64,000 bases of DNA, taken from Arthrobacter sp. NicSoilB4. GTDB lineage: Bacteria > Actinomycetota > Actinomycetes > Actinomycetales > Micrococcaceae. A program made the position numbers and the translations under genes. Numbering within the stretch: the stretch's first letter is position 1; each line of letters opens with the position of its first letter. Location of the stretch: positions 2,790,001-2,854,000 of the forward strand of contig NZ_AP024653.1 in the NCBI RefSeq assembly GCF_019977335.1, in the 5' to 3' direction. Below the pieces are notes generated by a model that searched no databases, was not told where the DNA came from, and saw only the letters and a list, made by a program, of their open reading frames with translations. Below, piece after piece: positions 25,213 through 33,754 of the stretch.

Positions 25213-28200
25213 CCGGCCCCCAGGGCCGCTGCCACGATCTGCTCGAGCCGTTCCGCTGAGCCCAGATCGTGCGGGCGGACCACCTGATTGTCCGCCACGT
25301 AGTAGAACGCTGCCCGGACCTGTTCCAGCGGAACGTCCTTGAGCCGGGCCCAGGCCAGCCGGTACACAGCAAGCTGCACTGCCTTGGTCTTCAGTTGGGC
25401 GGCGGACGGACGGCGGCCCGTCTTCCAGTCCACCAGGTCCCAGCCGCCGTCGGCGTCGCGGAAGACGGCGTCGATCCGGCCGCGCACCACGACGTCACCG
25501 ATCCGCGTCTCCACCGGCACTTCGACGTAGGCCGGGGCGCGGTTGGCCCACTCGGACTGCCGGAAGGTCTCCACCATCGTGTCCAGCCCGTAGGCCTCGT
25601 CGATATGGTCATCGGAGCCTGCAGCCTCGCCGAGGTCCAGCATGCCGGCCGTGCCGAAGTACTCCTCCACCCAGGCGTGGAAGGCCGTGCCCTTGCGGGC
25701 GGACATCCCCGGTTCGCGCGGCACCGGACGCCGCAGCCGGGCGACGACGGAGCCGGCGTCGTCCTCCAGATCCACCAGGGTGGACGCGGAGATGTGGCCC
25801 GGCAGGTGCACGTCCTGCACCAGCGTGCGGCGGGAGCGGCGTTCCAGCAAGGTGGCGGCCTCGAGCGCCCAGCCGCCGGCCGGGCCGCGCAGGGGCCGCC
25901 GCTGTCCAGGACCAATGCCGCCCGCCTCTGCGGCGGCGTCCACCAGAACTCCGGAGTCCAGGGACTCCAGCACCCGTGCCGCCGCGGACTGCATCGCCGC
26001 CCGCCGGCCGGGAACCAGCCGCAGCCGCGCCCCCGTACGCGGATCGGTTGGCCCCTCGAGCGGGTCGTACGGCCACCCGGCCACTTCGAGTTCCGACGTC
26101 AGCGGGCTCTCCTCCGGCAAAGATTCCTCACTGACGGAGAGCGGGTGGATCCCGGCCGCGCCGCCGTCAACAAGCACCTCGAGCTCGGCCAGAAAGGGCG
26201 ACATGTCCGCCATGCCGGCGCGGGAGCCGACCCAGGCGGCGCTGGAAACCCAGAGCACGTGCTTGGCCCGCGTGTAGGCCACGTAGGCCAGCCGCCGTTC
26301 CTCGGCCTCGCCGTGCACCTGCACGGCGGACTTGAACTCCTTCTCCGCGTCGAGCCAGCCTTTCTGGTCCGGGTGGTCGAGGTCCCACTGCGGCAAGTCC
26401 GCGCGGTCCCCGCGCAACGGCCAAGGCAGCGCGGCACTGCCGCTGCTCCAGCGCGAGTCCCGGCTGCTGGGGAAGGCTCCGGCGTTCAGCCCGGGCACGA
26501 ACACGACGTCCCATTCCAGGCCCTTGGAGGCATGGACGGTCAGCAGCTGCACCGCTTCGTGGTTCACTTCCGGCGCAGCGGCGTCAAGGCCGTTTTCTTC
26601 GGCGGCGGCGGCCTCCAGCCACGCCAGGAACGCGAGGACGTCGACCCGCTGGGACGTATAGAGGAACCCGGCTGCGGCGTCCTGGAAGGCGTCCAGGTTG
26701 CGGCGGGCCTGATGGATGCTGATTCCGGGCCGTGCCGCCACTTCGATGTCCAGCAGCATGGCCCGCTCCACCTCGCCGAGGAGCGTGGTGAGGTCATCGC
26801 CCATGTAGCCGCGCAGTTGACGCAGCTCCGCCGAGAGCCGGTGCAGGCGTTCCAGCGCCTCGGGGCTGAGCCGGCGGCCATGTGCGGACGTCCAGTCCTC
26901 CCGCGGCAGCCAGTCGAGGGCCTCGACCAGGCTGGCGGCGTCGGTCAGGTCACCCTCGATCACGGCCGCCTCCACTCCGTCGTCGACGGCGTCGGCGGCT
27001 TCGTCGTCAGTCGTGCCCGGGCGGCCGCGGCGCCGGGCAAGGAAGCTGGACCAGTCCCGCAGGGCCATCAGGTCCGCGGCGCCGATCCGCCAGCGCGCCC
27101 CGGCGAGCAGGCGCATCAGCGAGTCCGAGCGGCCCGGATCAGCCAGCACCCGGAGGGTCGCGACCAGGTCGACAATCTCGGGGGTGTCCAGCAGCCCGCC
27201 GAGTCCGACGATCTCGTACGGGATCCCGCGCACCTCGAATTCGCGGCGGATGCATTCCATCTGGGCGCGCCGGCGGCACAGCACCGCCATGGCCGGCGGC
27301 TCGGGCTCCGCGGCCGACCCGTCGAAGTCGGTCACCCGGAACTTCAGCACGTCGTCCGCGATCGCCGCCGCCTCGTCCTCGTCGGTGCCAAAGCGGCCCA
27401 TCAGCACACGGCCCTGGACCGCGGCCGGGCTCGGCTGCAGCGGCGGCACCTCAACGCCCCCGGCGGTGTCCCGTTCGCCGGCCGGGCCGGTCTGGGCTGC
27501 GGCCCTGCTGAGGGGTGCCGAGATGACATTGGCGGCGGCGAGGATGTTCCGGCCGTTGCGCCATGCGGTAGTGAGGTACGACGTCGGCGCCACGGCAAAG
27601 CGCGCGGCGTTGTCATTGCCGGAAACGTCTGCAGCGCCGTCGTCGGCTGATTTGTCGGCAGATTCATTGGCGGGGAGCCGTACCGGGAATTCGCGGACGA
27701 AGTGGAACAGCTGGCCTGCGGAGGCACCGCGGAAGCCGTAGATGGACTGGTTCGGGTCCCCTACCGCGGTAACCGCATGGCCGTCGCCGAACAACCGCGA
27801 GAAAAGGACGAGCTGCGCGTGCGAGGTGTCCTGGAATTCATCCAGGAGAACCACCTTATAACGCTGCCGTTCGGTCTCGGCGGCGACCGGGATCTCGTTG
27901 GCGACGCGGGCTGCGAGGGCCACGAGGTCGCCGAAGTCCAGGGCGCCGCGGGCGCGCTTGGCGTCCGTGTAGCGCCCCACCATCTCAGCGACGCTGGCCC
28001 GCGTGCGCAACAGCCCGCTGAGTTCGCCCGCGGCCTGACTGGGGTTCTTCTTGGCCGTGGAGAGATAGGGCAGCGACTCGAATTCGGCCACCCGGTCCAG
28101 CAGCCAGCCTCGGACCCCGGCCGGGTCCTGGAGGTGTTCGGCGCACTCACCAGCCAGCTGGATGACGGCCTTGACCAGCGTGGACTTGGCGGAGCGGAAG

Positions 28201-28757
28201 TGTTCATACTCGCCGTCGAACGCCTCCACGACCTCACTCGCGAGCTGGAAGGACTGTGCGCCGCCGAGCAGCACGACATCCCGCTCCACGCCGAGCCGGA
28301 GGCCGTAGTCCGACACGATCCCGCTGGCATAGGAGTGGTACGTGGAGACCTTGGGCTCCAGGGCGTCGGTGCTGAGCAGCCCGGCGGGGAAGACGTGGTT
28401 CTGGGTGTCGGCCGCCGCGATGCGCTGCAGCGCGGCCAGCTTGGCGCGGATGCGGGTGGCCAGCTCCCCGGCGGCTTTCCGCGTGAAGGTCACGCCGAGC
28501 ACTTCTTCCGGCCGGACCCAGCCGTTGGCGACGAGCCACACAACGCGGTCGGCCATGGTGGCGGTCTTGCCCGAGCCCGCGCCGGCGATGACGAGCCGGG
28601 GTGACAGTGGCGAGGAAATGATGTGCGACTGTTCGGCGGTGGGGCTGTTCTTCTCCCCCAGCATGGCGGAGAGCTCCTCGGGGGTAAACATCGGAGAAGG
28701 AGGAGCGGAGGGAGGGGCGGCGGGCACCCCGCCGGGCAGATTTGGCTCGGCGCTCAT
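25209..28757 (-). CDS. adnB: AdnB subunit of the AdnAB helicase-nuclease
   Basis: 1182 residues. The N-terminal UvrD-type motor has Walker A GAGSGKT at about 57-63, motif II LLDEFQDTSHAQ, motif III GDPNQSIYGFRGA and the late motif VAYTRAKHVLWVSS. The C-terminal RecB-like nuclease has GRIDAVF and LVDWKTGRRPS (D1110, K1112) followed by QLAVYRLAW. AdnAB resects double-strand breaks in actinobacteria, where it replaces RecBCD or AddAB. ATG 28757 overlaps the adnA stop as ATGA, so the subunits are translationally coupled in the adnA-adnB order seen in mycobacteria (Rv3202c-Rv3201c). Its TAG stop shares a CTAG palindrome with the stop of the convergent kinase-like gene. Confidence 0.93.
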   Translation of the reverse strand: MSAEPNLPGGVPAAPPSAPPSPMFTPEELSAMLGEKNSPTAEQSHIISSPLSPRLVIAGAGSGKTATMADRVVWLVANGWVRPEEVLGVTFTRKAAGELATRIRAKLAALQRIAAADTQNHVFPAGLLSTDALEPKVSTYHSYASGIVSDYGLRLGVERDVVLLGGAQSFQLASEVVEAFDGEYEHFRSAKSTLVKAVIQLAGECAEHLQDPAGVRGWLLDRVAEFESLPYLSTAKKNPSQAAGELSGLLRTRASVAEMVGRYTDAKRARGALDFGDLVALAARVANEIPVAAETERQRYKVVLLDEFQDTSHAQLVLFSRLFGDGHAVTAVGDPNQSIYGFRGASAGQLFHFVREFPVRLPANESADKSADDGAADVSGNDNAARFAVAPTSYLTTAWRNGRNILAAANVISAPLSRAAAQTGPAGERDTAGGVEVPPLQPSPAAVQGRVLMGRFGTDEDEAAAIADDVLKFRVTDFDGSAAEPEPPAMAVLCRRRAQMECIRREFEVRGIPYEIVGLGGLLDTPEIVDLVATLRVLADPGRSDSLMRLLAGARWRIGAADLMALRDWSSFLARRRGRPGTTDDEAADAVDDGVEAAVIEGDLTDAASLVEALDWLPREDWTSAHGRRLSPEALERLHRLSAELRQLRGYMGDDLTTLLGEVERAMLLDIEVAARPGISIHQARRNLDAFQDAAAGFLYTSQRVDVLAFLAWLEAAAAEENGLDAAAPEVNHEAVQLLTVHASKGLEWDVVFVPGLNAGAFPSSRDSRWSSGSAALPWPLRGDRADLPQWDLDHPDQKGWLDAEKEFKSAVQVHGEAEERRLAYVAYTRAKHVLWVSSAAWVGSRAGMADMSPFLAELEVLVDGGAAGIHPLSVSEESLPEESPLTSELEVAGWPYDPLEGPTDPRTGARLRLVPGRRAAMQSAAARVLESLDSGVLVDAAAEAGGIGPGQRRPLRGPAGGWALEAATLLERRSRRTLVQDVHLPGHISASTLVDLEDDAGSVVARLRRPVPREPGMSARKGTAFHAWVEEYFGTAGMLDLGEAAGSDDHIDEAYGLDTMVETFRQSEWANRAPAYVEVPVETRIGDVVVRGRIDAVFRDADGGWDLVDWKTGRRPSAAQLKTKAVQLAVYRLAWARLKDVPLEQVRAAFYYVADNQVVRPHDLGSAERLEQIVAAALGAG

Positions 28758-31700
28758 TCGGTGACCTGCTTTCCCCGCACGCACAGCGGGCAGACTTCGG
28801 GAAGACGGCAGCCATGGCCGCCGTGGCCGCCCTTGGAGGGATCATGTCGCGCCTCAAAGGTGCTGCCCGACATGACCCCGGCGGCGTCGCCCACCATGTC
28901 CAGTGCCCAGTTGTCCGCCGGGTCCAGCGGCGTCTGGGCCTGGATGCCCGGGCTCTTGGTGGTGGTGCCGAGCTGGGCCAGGACGGCCCCGCCGGGCAGC
29001 GGGGGCGGGCCGTCGTCGGGCCCGCCAAAGCCGCCGGCCAGCACAGCCGCCTGGTAGGCGCCCAGCTGCGGATGCCGCTCGAGATCGGCTTTGCCTGGCT
29101 GCCGCTTGCCGGTTTTGAGGTCGACGACGACGAGCCGGCCCTCGGCGTCGATCTCCAGCCGGTCGACCTGGCCGCGCAGCACGGCCGGGCGGGCCGGCCA
29201 GGATTCGCCGTCAGTGCCCGCGCCGGGGGCGTTGGCGCTGGGGGCCGCAACGTCCGGGAGTTTCACTTCGAAGTCCTGCTCGACGCCGACCAGGGACCGG
29301 CCCTCGCTGCGCATCACCAGCACGTACTGGGCGAGTTTCCGGACCATGGTTTCGGCGCGCTGGAAGTCCAGCTTGCCTTCCCAGTTGTCCTTCATCCCGA
29401 GCGTTGGCCAGCGACGGACCAGCTCGGCCACGTAGTCGCTGCCGGAGGCTTCCGGCAGGTCCTGCGCAATGGCGTGGACCAGGGTGCCGAGGCTGCGGGC
29501 GAAGTCGGTGGCGGCCTCTCCGCCGGCGGCCTGGACGAACCAGTCCAGCGGCGATTTCTGTACCGTTTCCACTTTCGACGGCGACACGTAGACGGTGCCG
29601 CCCGGGGGAACGACCGGCTCCTCGGTGGACAGCGGCGCAAGGCCCCACCAGCTCGCGGGGTGCGCCCCGGGCACGGGCGGCTGTGCCGCGGCCAGGGCGC
29701 CGAGAACGGCACCGGCCTCCAGTGCTTCGGGGACTCCGGCGTCGAGCTGGGCGTACTGGCGCAGTTCGGCGACGAGGGCGCGCAGGGTGAGCGGACGCTC
29801 CACGGGGGTGAACCCGCGCCGGTCCTGGTCAGGGTCCAGGGGTGCCACGTAGTCCAGGAACGAGGAGGGCTGTTCGTCCTCCGAGGAAACGGCGGTGCAG
29901 ATCAGCACCTGCTGCGCCCGCGACACCGCGGTGGAGAAGCTGCGCAGTTCGTCATAGCGGATTTCGCGCAGCCGGCTGAGGGGATCCAGCTGCAGGGCGT
30001 AGTCCACACCGTGCTCGACGGCGTCGGCGAACAGCGTGCTGCCGAGCAGTTCGCCGCGGAGCCTCGTGTTGGGCCACACGCCCTCCTGGAGGCCGGGGAC
30101 GATGACCACGGGCCATTCCCGGCCGGCGGCGCTGGCCGGGGTCATGAGTTCCACGGCGTCCTCCAGCTGGGCGCGTGCGGCGAGCGTGTCCATCGGGAGT
30201 TCCTGGCTGAGCAGGTACTCGAGGAACTGTTCCGGTCCGGAGCCGGGCAGCTGGTCCACGAAGCGCTCGGCGGTGTGGAAGAGGGCCATCATGGCATCGA
30301 GGTCCCGGTCCGCCCGGGCCCCGGCCGCTCCCCCTGCCAACGCCGCCTCGGTCCAGCGGGAGGCAAGGCCGGTGGAGCTCCAGAGCGCCCACAGCACCGT
30401 TTCGGCGTTGCCGCCGGGCGCCTGGGCCGCGTCCCTGCCGGCCTGGATCATCCGGGCAATGCGGCGCGCGGAGTGCCCCTCGATGCCGAGGGTGGCCAGC
30501 GCTCCCGGTTCGAGCAGCGCCTCGACGAGGAGCACGTCGCTCGTGCGGCCGCCGCCGCCCAGGAGCTCCTCCCGGCGCAGGGACTGCCGCAGGCGCCGCA
30601 GTTCGATCGCGGTGGCTCCGCCGATCCGGGAGGTCAGCAGGGCCACGGCCGCCTCGGGGGTCAGCATTCCCGGGTCCAGGGCCACGGCATAGGCGTCCAG
30701 CAGGGGCCGGACGGCCACCTCGTCCCGGACCGCGGATTCGGCCACCGGGATCCGGACCGGGATACCCTGGCCGGCGAGGTAGCGCTGCAGCTGGCTGAGC
30801 TGGCCGCCGTTGCGCACGATCACGGCGATGTCACCGAGTTCGCGGCCGTCGTTGAGCTGGGCTTCCAGGATCCGCTGGGCCACGTACCGCAGTTCGTGCA
30901 CCGGTGACGGCAGCAGGTGCGCCTCCACCGTGCCGCCTGCGGGGCCGGAATCCTGGGGCCGTTCGAGCCGTCGCGCGGACTGCCCGCCGGCGCGGCGGGA
31001 GATCCGCCCGGCTACGGAGAGCCAGGCGTCCGCGACGGCCGGCGTGTGGCGGTGCGCGGTCCAGAGCGGCCGCTCGAGGACGGTGCCGCCGGCGGGGGCG
31101 AGCAGCCGGGGAAGCTCCGCCACGAGGTCCGGGCGGGCGCCTCGGAAACCCTGGACCACGGTGTCCGGCGATGAGGTGATGAGGACGTCTTTGCCTGCGG
31201 CGATATCCGCGAGCAGCTCGAACACGGCAGGGTTGGCCTCCTGCATGTCGTCCACGAGGACCAGCTGGAGCCTGTCGCGTTCAGCGGCCAGGAAGTCCGG
31301 TTCGTCCTGGAAGATCTGGCGTGCGGCGGTGATGATGCCGGCCGGGTCAAAGGATTCGGGCATGCGCAGGTCAAGCACGTCGCGGTACTCGGCGTACAGG
31401 GCTGCCGCGGCCACCCAGTCCGGCCGGTTGCAGCGCCTGGCGAGGGACACGAGGTCCCCGGCGGTCCGTCCGGATTCGATGATCCGGTCAAAGAGCTGCC
31501 GGACTTCCTGACGGAAGCCGCGGGTCTGCAGTGCCGCGCCCAGGTCCTCCGGCCAGGGCAGTTCAAGTCCGGGCTGCGCGTGCCCTTCGAGCAGTTCCTT
31601 GATGATCAGGTCCTGCTCCGGACCGGACAGGAGTTTCGGCGGGCGCGGCAGCGGCAGGATGCCTTCGGCCTTGGCGCGCCGGATCAGGTCGAAGGCGTAC

Positions 31701-32191
31701 GACGCCCAGGTGCGGGCCGGCGTCGTGCTGAGACTGCGGTCCAGCCGCGCGGTGAAGCGGTCCCGGAGCGAGTCAGCGGCGAGGCGTCCGGGGGCGAGGA
31801 TGAGCATCCGCTCGGGATCGAGGCCGTCCCGCTGCGCGCGCCGGACCGCGGCTTCCACGAGCACCGTCGATTTGCCGGTCCCTGGCGCCCCGGGGATCAG
31901 GACGGGACCGGAGCCGTGCGGGACGTCGACAGCCGCGAGCTGGTCCGCCGACAGCACGGGCACCGCGCTGTGCAGCTTGCGCGGCGGCAGCAGGCGCAGT
32001 GCTGAACCTGACGTGCCGGAACGGGCAGGACGCGGGCCTCCCTTGGACGGCGCGGGCGACGCGGGCTGTGCCCCTGCTGGCTGTGTTGCTGTGGGCTGTG
32101 CCCCTGCTGGCTGTGTTGCTGAGGGCTGCATTGCTGTGGGCTGCATTGCTGTGGGCGGGGCGGACTCAGGATTCTGGCGGGGGATGCTCAC
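28754..32191 (-). CDS. adnA: AdnA subunit of the AdnAB helicase-nuclease
   Basis: 1145 residues. The motor domain starts with GAPGTGKST at 101-109 and has LVLVDDMQEANPAVFELL as motif II. The nuclease domain has RGQVDRLEIDAEGRLVVVDL followed by KTGK (D1024, K1026). Three Cys in the last 20 residues (CRLPEVCPLC) may bind metal or an Fe-S cluster, as in AddB-type nucleases. Residues 12-45 are a pentapeptide repeat based on QP(T/S/A)A(M/T), encoded by tandem DNA repeats. The start is GTG 32191, overlapping the stop of the alkyltransferase-like gene as GTGA. With AdnB it forms the break-resecting motor and dual nuclease; the N-terminal repeat is probably a flexible lead-in. Confidence 0.92.
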   Translation of the reverse strand: MSIPRQNPESAPPTAMQPTAMQPSATQPAGAQPTATQPAGAQPASPAPSKGGPRPARSGTSGSALRLLPPRKLHSAVPVLSADQLAAVDVPHGSGPVLIPGAPGTGKSTVLVEAAVRRAQRDGLDPERMLILAPGRLAADSLRDRFTARLDRSLSTTPARTWASYAFDLIRRAKAEGILPLPRPPKLLSGPEQDLIIKELLEGHAQPGLELPWPEDLGAALQTRGFRQEVRQLFDRIIESGRTAGDLVSLARRCNRPDWVAAAALYAEYRDVLDLRMPESFDPAGIITAARQIFQDEPDFLAAERDRLQLVLVDDMQEANPAVFELLADIAAGKDVLITSSPDTVVQGFRGARPDLVAELPRLLAPAGGTVLERPLWTAHRHTPAVADAWLSVAGRISRRAGGQSARRLERPQDSGPAGGTVEAHLLPSPVHELRYVAQRILEAQLNDGRELGDIAVIVRNGGQLSQLQRYLAGQGIPVRIPVAESAVRDEVAVRPLLDAYAVALDPGMLTPEAAVALLTSRIGGATAIELRRLRQSLRREELLGGGGRTSDVLLVEALLEPGALATLGIEGHSARRIARMIQAGRDAAQAPGGNAETVLWALWSSTGLASRWTEAALAGGAAGARADRDLDAMMALFHTAERFVDQLPGSGPEQFLEYLLSQELPMDTLAARAQLEDAVELMTPASAAGREWPVVIVPGLQEGVWPNTRLRGELLGSTLFADAVEHGVDYALQLDPLSRLREIRYDELRSFSTAVSRAQQVLICTAVSSEDEQPSSFLDYVAPLDPDQDRRGFTPVERPLTLRALVAELRQYAQLDAGVPEALEAGAVLGALAAAQPPVPGAHPASWWGLAPLSTEEPVVPPGGTVYVSPSKVETVQKSPLDWFVQAAGGEAATDFARSLGTLVHAIAQDLPEASGSDYVAELVRRWPTLGMKDNWEGKLDFQRAETMVRKLAQYVLVMRSEGRSLVGVEQDFEVKLPDVAAPSANAPGAGTDGESWPARPAVLRGQVDRLEIDAEGRLVVVDLKTGKRQPGKADLERHPQLGAYQAAVLAGGFGGPDDGPPPLPGGAVLAQLGTTTKSPGIQAQTPLDPADNWALDMVGDAAGVMSGSTFEARHDPSKGGHGGHGCRLPEVCPLCVRGKQVTE
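32066..32155 (+). repeat. In-frame tandem repeats in the 5' end of adnA
   Basis: Two 30-bp units (32066-32095 and 32096-32125, differing near the end) are followed by two identical 15-bp units (32126-32140 and 32141-32155). All are multiples of 15 bp, so the adnA frame is kept and the encoded array is a QPxAx pentapeptide. Confidence 0.85.
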
Positions 32192-32604
32192 ACAGTCATT
32201 TCATCATCGGGGGCCGACAGTTTATGCAAGGAGCGCTCCAGCCGCTCGGCAACCGCGTCGATCCGGTCGAACTCACCGTCGCTCGGTGCCCAGCGGGCGG
32301 CCATCAGGTCCACCCGCCAGCGTCCCTCGCCCGTGCGGAGGTATTCGGCATAGCTGCCCAGCAGCGGGGTTCCCTCCACGATGTACAGGGCAAGGGCCTC
32401 GCGTTCGTGTCCCGGAGGCGCGTCTCCGCTGGCCTTCAGCACCCGCCACCAGGGCACGGAGCTGCCGTGGTGGCTCATGACGGAACCGATCTGCCGGGCA
32501 CCGCCGGAGCCGAGGAGTTCGGCGACGTCGCCGTACGCCACTGCGGCGCCCGCCGGGATCAGGCTCACCACGTCCAGCACCGCCTCGACATACTCCATCC
32601 GCAT
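32188..32604 (-). CDS. Alkyltransferase-like protein (MGMT-fold, no catalytic Cys)
   Basis: 138 residues with the C-terminal fold of O6-alkylguanine-DNA alkyltransferases: VAYGDVAELLGSGGARQIGSVMSHHG is the helix-turn-helix and recognition region. Where the active enzyme has PCHRV, this protein has PWWRV, so the methyl-accepting Cys is replaced by Trp. That is the mark of alkyltransferase-like (ATL) proteins, which bind O6-alkylguanine and hand it to nucleotide excision repair. TAGGCT lies 6 nt before ATG 32604, suggesting leaderless expression. The stop overlaps the adnA GTG (GTGA), so the gene heads a DNA-repair operon ATL-adnA-adnB. The last third (WRVDLMAARWAPSDGEFDRID) is not part of the usual domain. 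Confidence 0.88.
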   Translation of the reverse strand: MRMEYVEAVLDVVSLIPAGAAVAYGDVAELLGSGGARQIGSVMSHHGSSVPWWRVLKASGDAPPGHEREALALYIVEGTPLLGSYAEYLRTGEGRWRVDLMAARWAPSDGEFDRIDAVAERLERSLHKLSAPDDEMTV

Positions 32605-32610
32605 GACACA

Positions 32611-32616
32611 AGCCTA
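32611..32616 (-). promoter_or_regulatory. Candidate -10 of the ATL-adnA-adnB operon
   Basis: TAGGCT on the minus strand, 6 nt (TGTGTC) before ATG 32604. Confidence 0.45.
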
Positions 32617-32732
32617 GCGTCCGGGGGGCGCCGGGCAGCCCCGCATCGGCCCTGTCAGGACGCTCCCCGCGCCGGTGACCTGATGCTGGGCAGCGTACGG
32701 GGTGGTGGCGCATTACTGTCGGTGGCAGCAGG

Positions 32733-32738
32733 TAGCGT
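32733..32738 (+). promoter_or_regulatory. Candidate -10 of the leaderless exonuclease gene
   Basis: TAGCGT followed by 6 nt (TGCAGC) and ATG 32745. Confidence 0.45.
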
Positions 32739-32744
32739 TGCAGC

Positions 32745-33455
32745 ATGAGCACTTGGAACACCCTCCCCCGCGCAGCGTTCGACCTTGAAACCACCGGGCG
32801 CAATTCCCGCTCCGCCCGGATCGTCACAGCCTCCATCACCGTGGTTGACTCCGACGGCGGAATCGTCAAGGAACACGAATGGCTCGCCGACCCGGGGGTC
32901 GAAATCCCCACGGAGGCCAGTGACATCCACGGCGTCACCACTGAGAAGGCCCGCAGCGAGGGCCGCCCCGCCGCCGACGTGACGCGGGAGGTCGCCGCCG
33001 TGCTCCAGGACCTCTTCGACGCCGGAGTGCCGGTAATCGCCTTCAATGCCAGCTACGACTTCACCGTCCTCGCCGCCGAATCGGCCCGTTACGGCGTGCC
33101 GCAGCTGAGCCGTTTCCCCGTGCTGGATCCGTACATCATGAACAAGCAGGTGGACCGCTACCGCAAGGGCAAGCGCACCCTCACTGCCCTGTGCGAGGAG
33201 TACGGGGTGAACCTGGACAACGCCCACACCTCCGCTGCGGATGCCCTGGCCACCCTGCGGATGCTCGACGCCATGGCCGGGAAGTTTCCCAAGCTGCGGA
33301 TGCCGGCAAGCCACCTGCACCAGCTCCAGGTCGAATGGGCCTCCGCGCAGGCTTCGGATTTCCAGAGCTACCTGCGCAAGACCAAACCCGCCGCCGTCAT
33401 TGAGGGTGACTGGCCGGTGCTGCCGCCCGAGGACGCCAGCCGCGGGGATTTCTAG
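32745..33455 (+). CDS. DnaQ-like 3'-5' exonuclease (DEDDh)
   Basis: 236 residues with all DEDDh exonuclease residues in place: D13 and E15 in AFDLETTGRNS, D105 in NASYDFTVLAAE, and H161 and D166 in AHTSAADALATL. The fold is that of the DNA polymerase III epsilon proofreader, but stand-alone copies in actinobacteria are usually annotated only as exonucleases or RNase T-like. The C-terminal 60 residues (HLHQLQVEWASAQASDFQSYL) are family-specific. No ribosome site is present and TAGCGT sits 6 nt upstream, so it is probably leaderless. It is divergent from the ATL-adnAB repair operon; DNA or nucleotide processing is a fair but unproven link. Confidence 0.88.
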   Translation: MSTWNTLPRAAFDLETTGRNSRSARIVTASITVVDSDGGIVKEHEWLADPGVEIPTEASDIHGVTTEKARSEGRPAADVTREVAAVLQDLFDAGVPVIAFNASYDFTVLAAESARYGVPQLSRFPVLDPYIMNKQVDRYRKGKRTLTALCEEYGVNLDNAHTSAADALATLRMLDAMAGKFPKLRMPASHLHQLQVEWASAQASDFQSYLRKTKPAAVIEGDWPVLPPEDASRGDF

Positions 33456-33754
33456 CCCGGGGACTTCTTGAGCCCGGCGAGGCACCGGGCAGGCACCGCG
33501 CAAGGCGTTGGGATGGAAATCACAGTCCGCCGTTGCGCCGCCGTGCCCCAAAAGGCCTGTCAGGGATTCCGCGGACCGGGGGCGCGGGGCCGCGGTGCCC
33601 GACCACCCGGACCATATTCTGAATTTATCGCACCAAAAACCCATTTGTGACGAACTATATGCGCGAGTGGATGCTCCATGGCGCCCCTGACATAATTTAG
33701 TTCAGAACCTGGCGTGTGTTATGCCGCGCCAAACCCCCAACCGCCAAGGGATAG
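33456..33754 (+). other. 299-bp intergenic region before metN
   Basis: GC-rich in its first half and notably AT-richer from about 33610. CATAAT (33691-33696) is a plausible -10 for metNIQ, with no good -35. AAGGGATAG stands just before ATG 33755 as ribosome site. I looked for SAM-I or SAM-IV riboswitch landmarks and did not find them. Short ORFs in this stretch have no supported start. Confidence 0.45.

Noticed and set aside
28742..30907. 721-residue plus-strand ORF opposite adnA
   Set aside because: Same reason: shadow of a gene with clear helicase and nuclease motifs; no ribosome site or recognisable domain.
33468..33650. 60-residue ORF in the metN leader
   Set aside because: No ribosome site, no protein-like pattern, and it overlaps a second competing frame.
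33456..33754. SAM riboswitch before metNIQ
   Set aside because: Expected from function, but I could not find the conserved core elements of SAM-I or SAM-IV classes in this leader.
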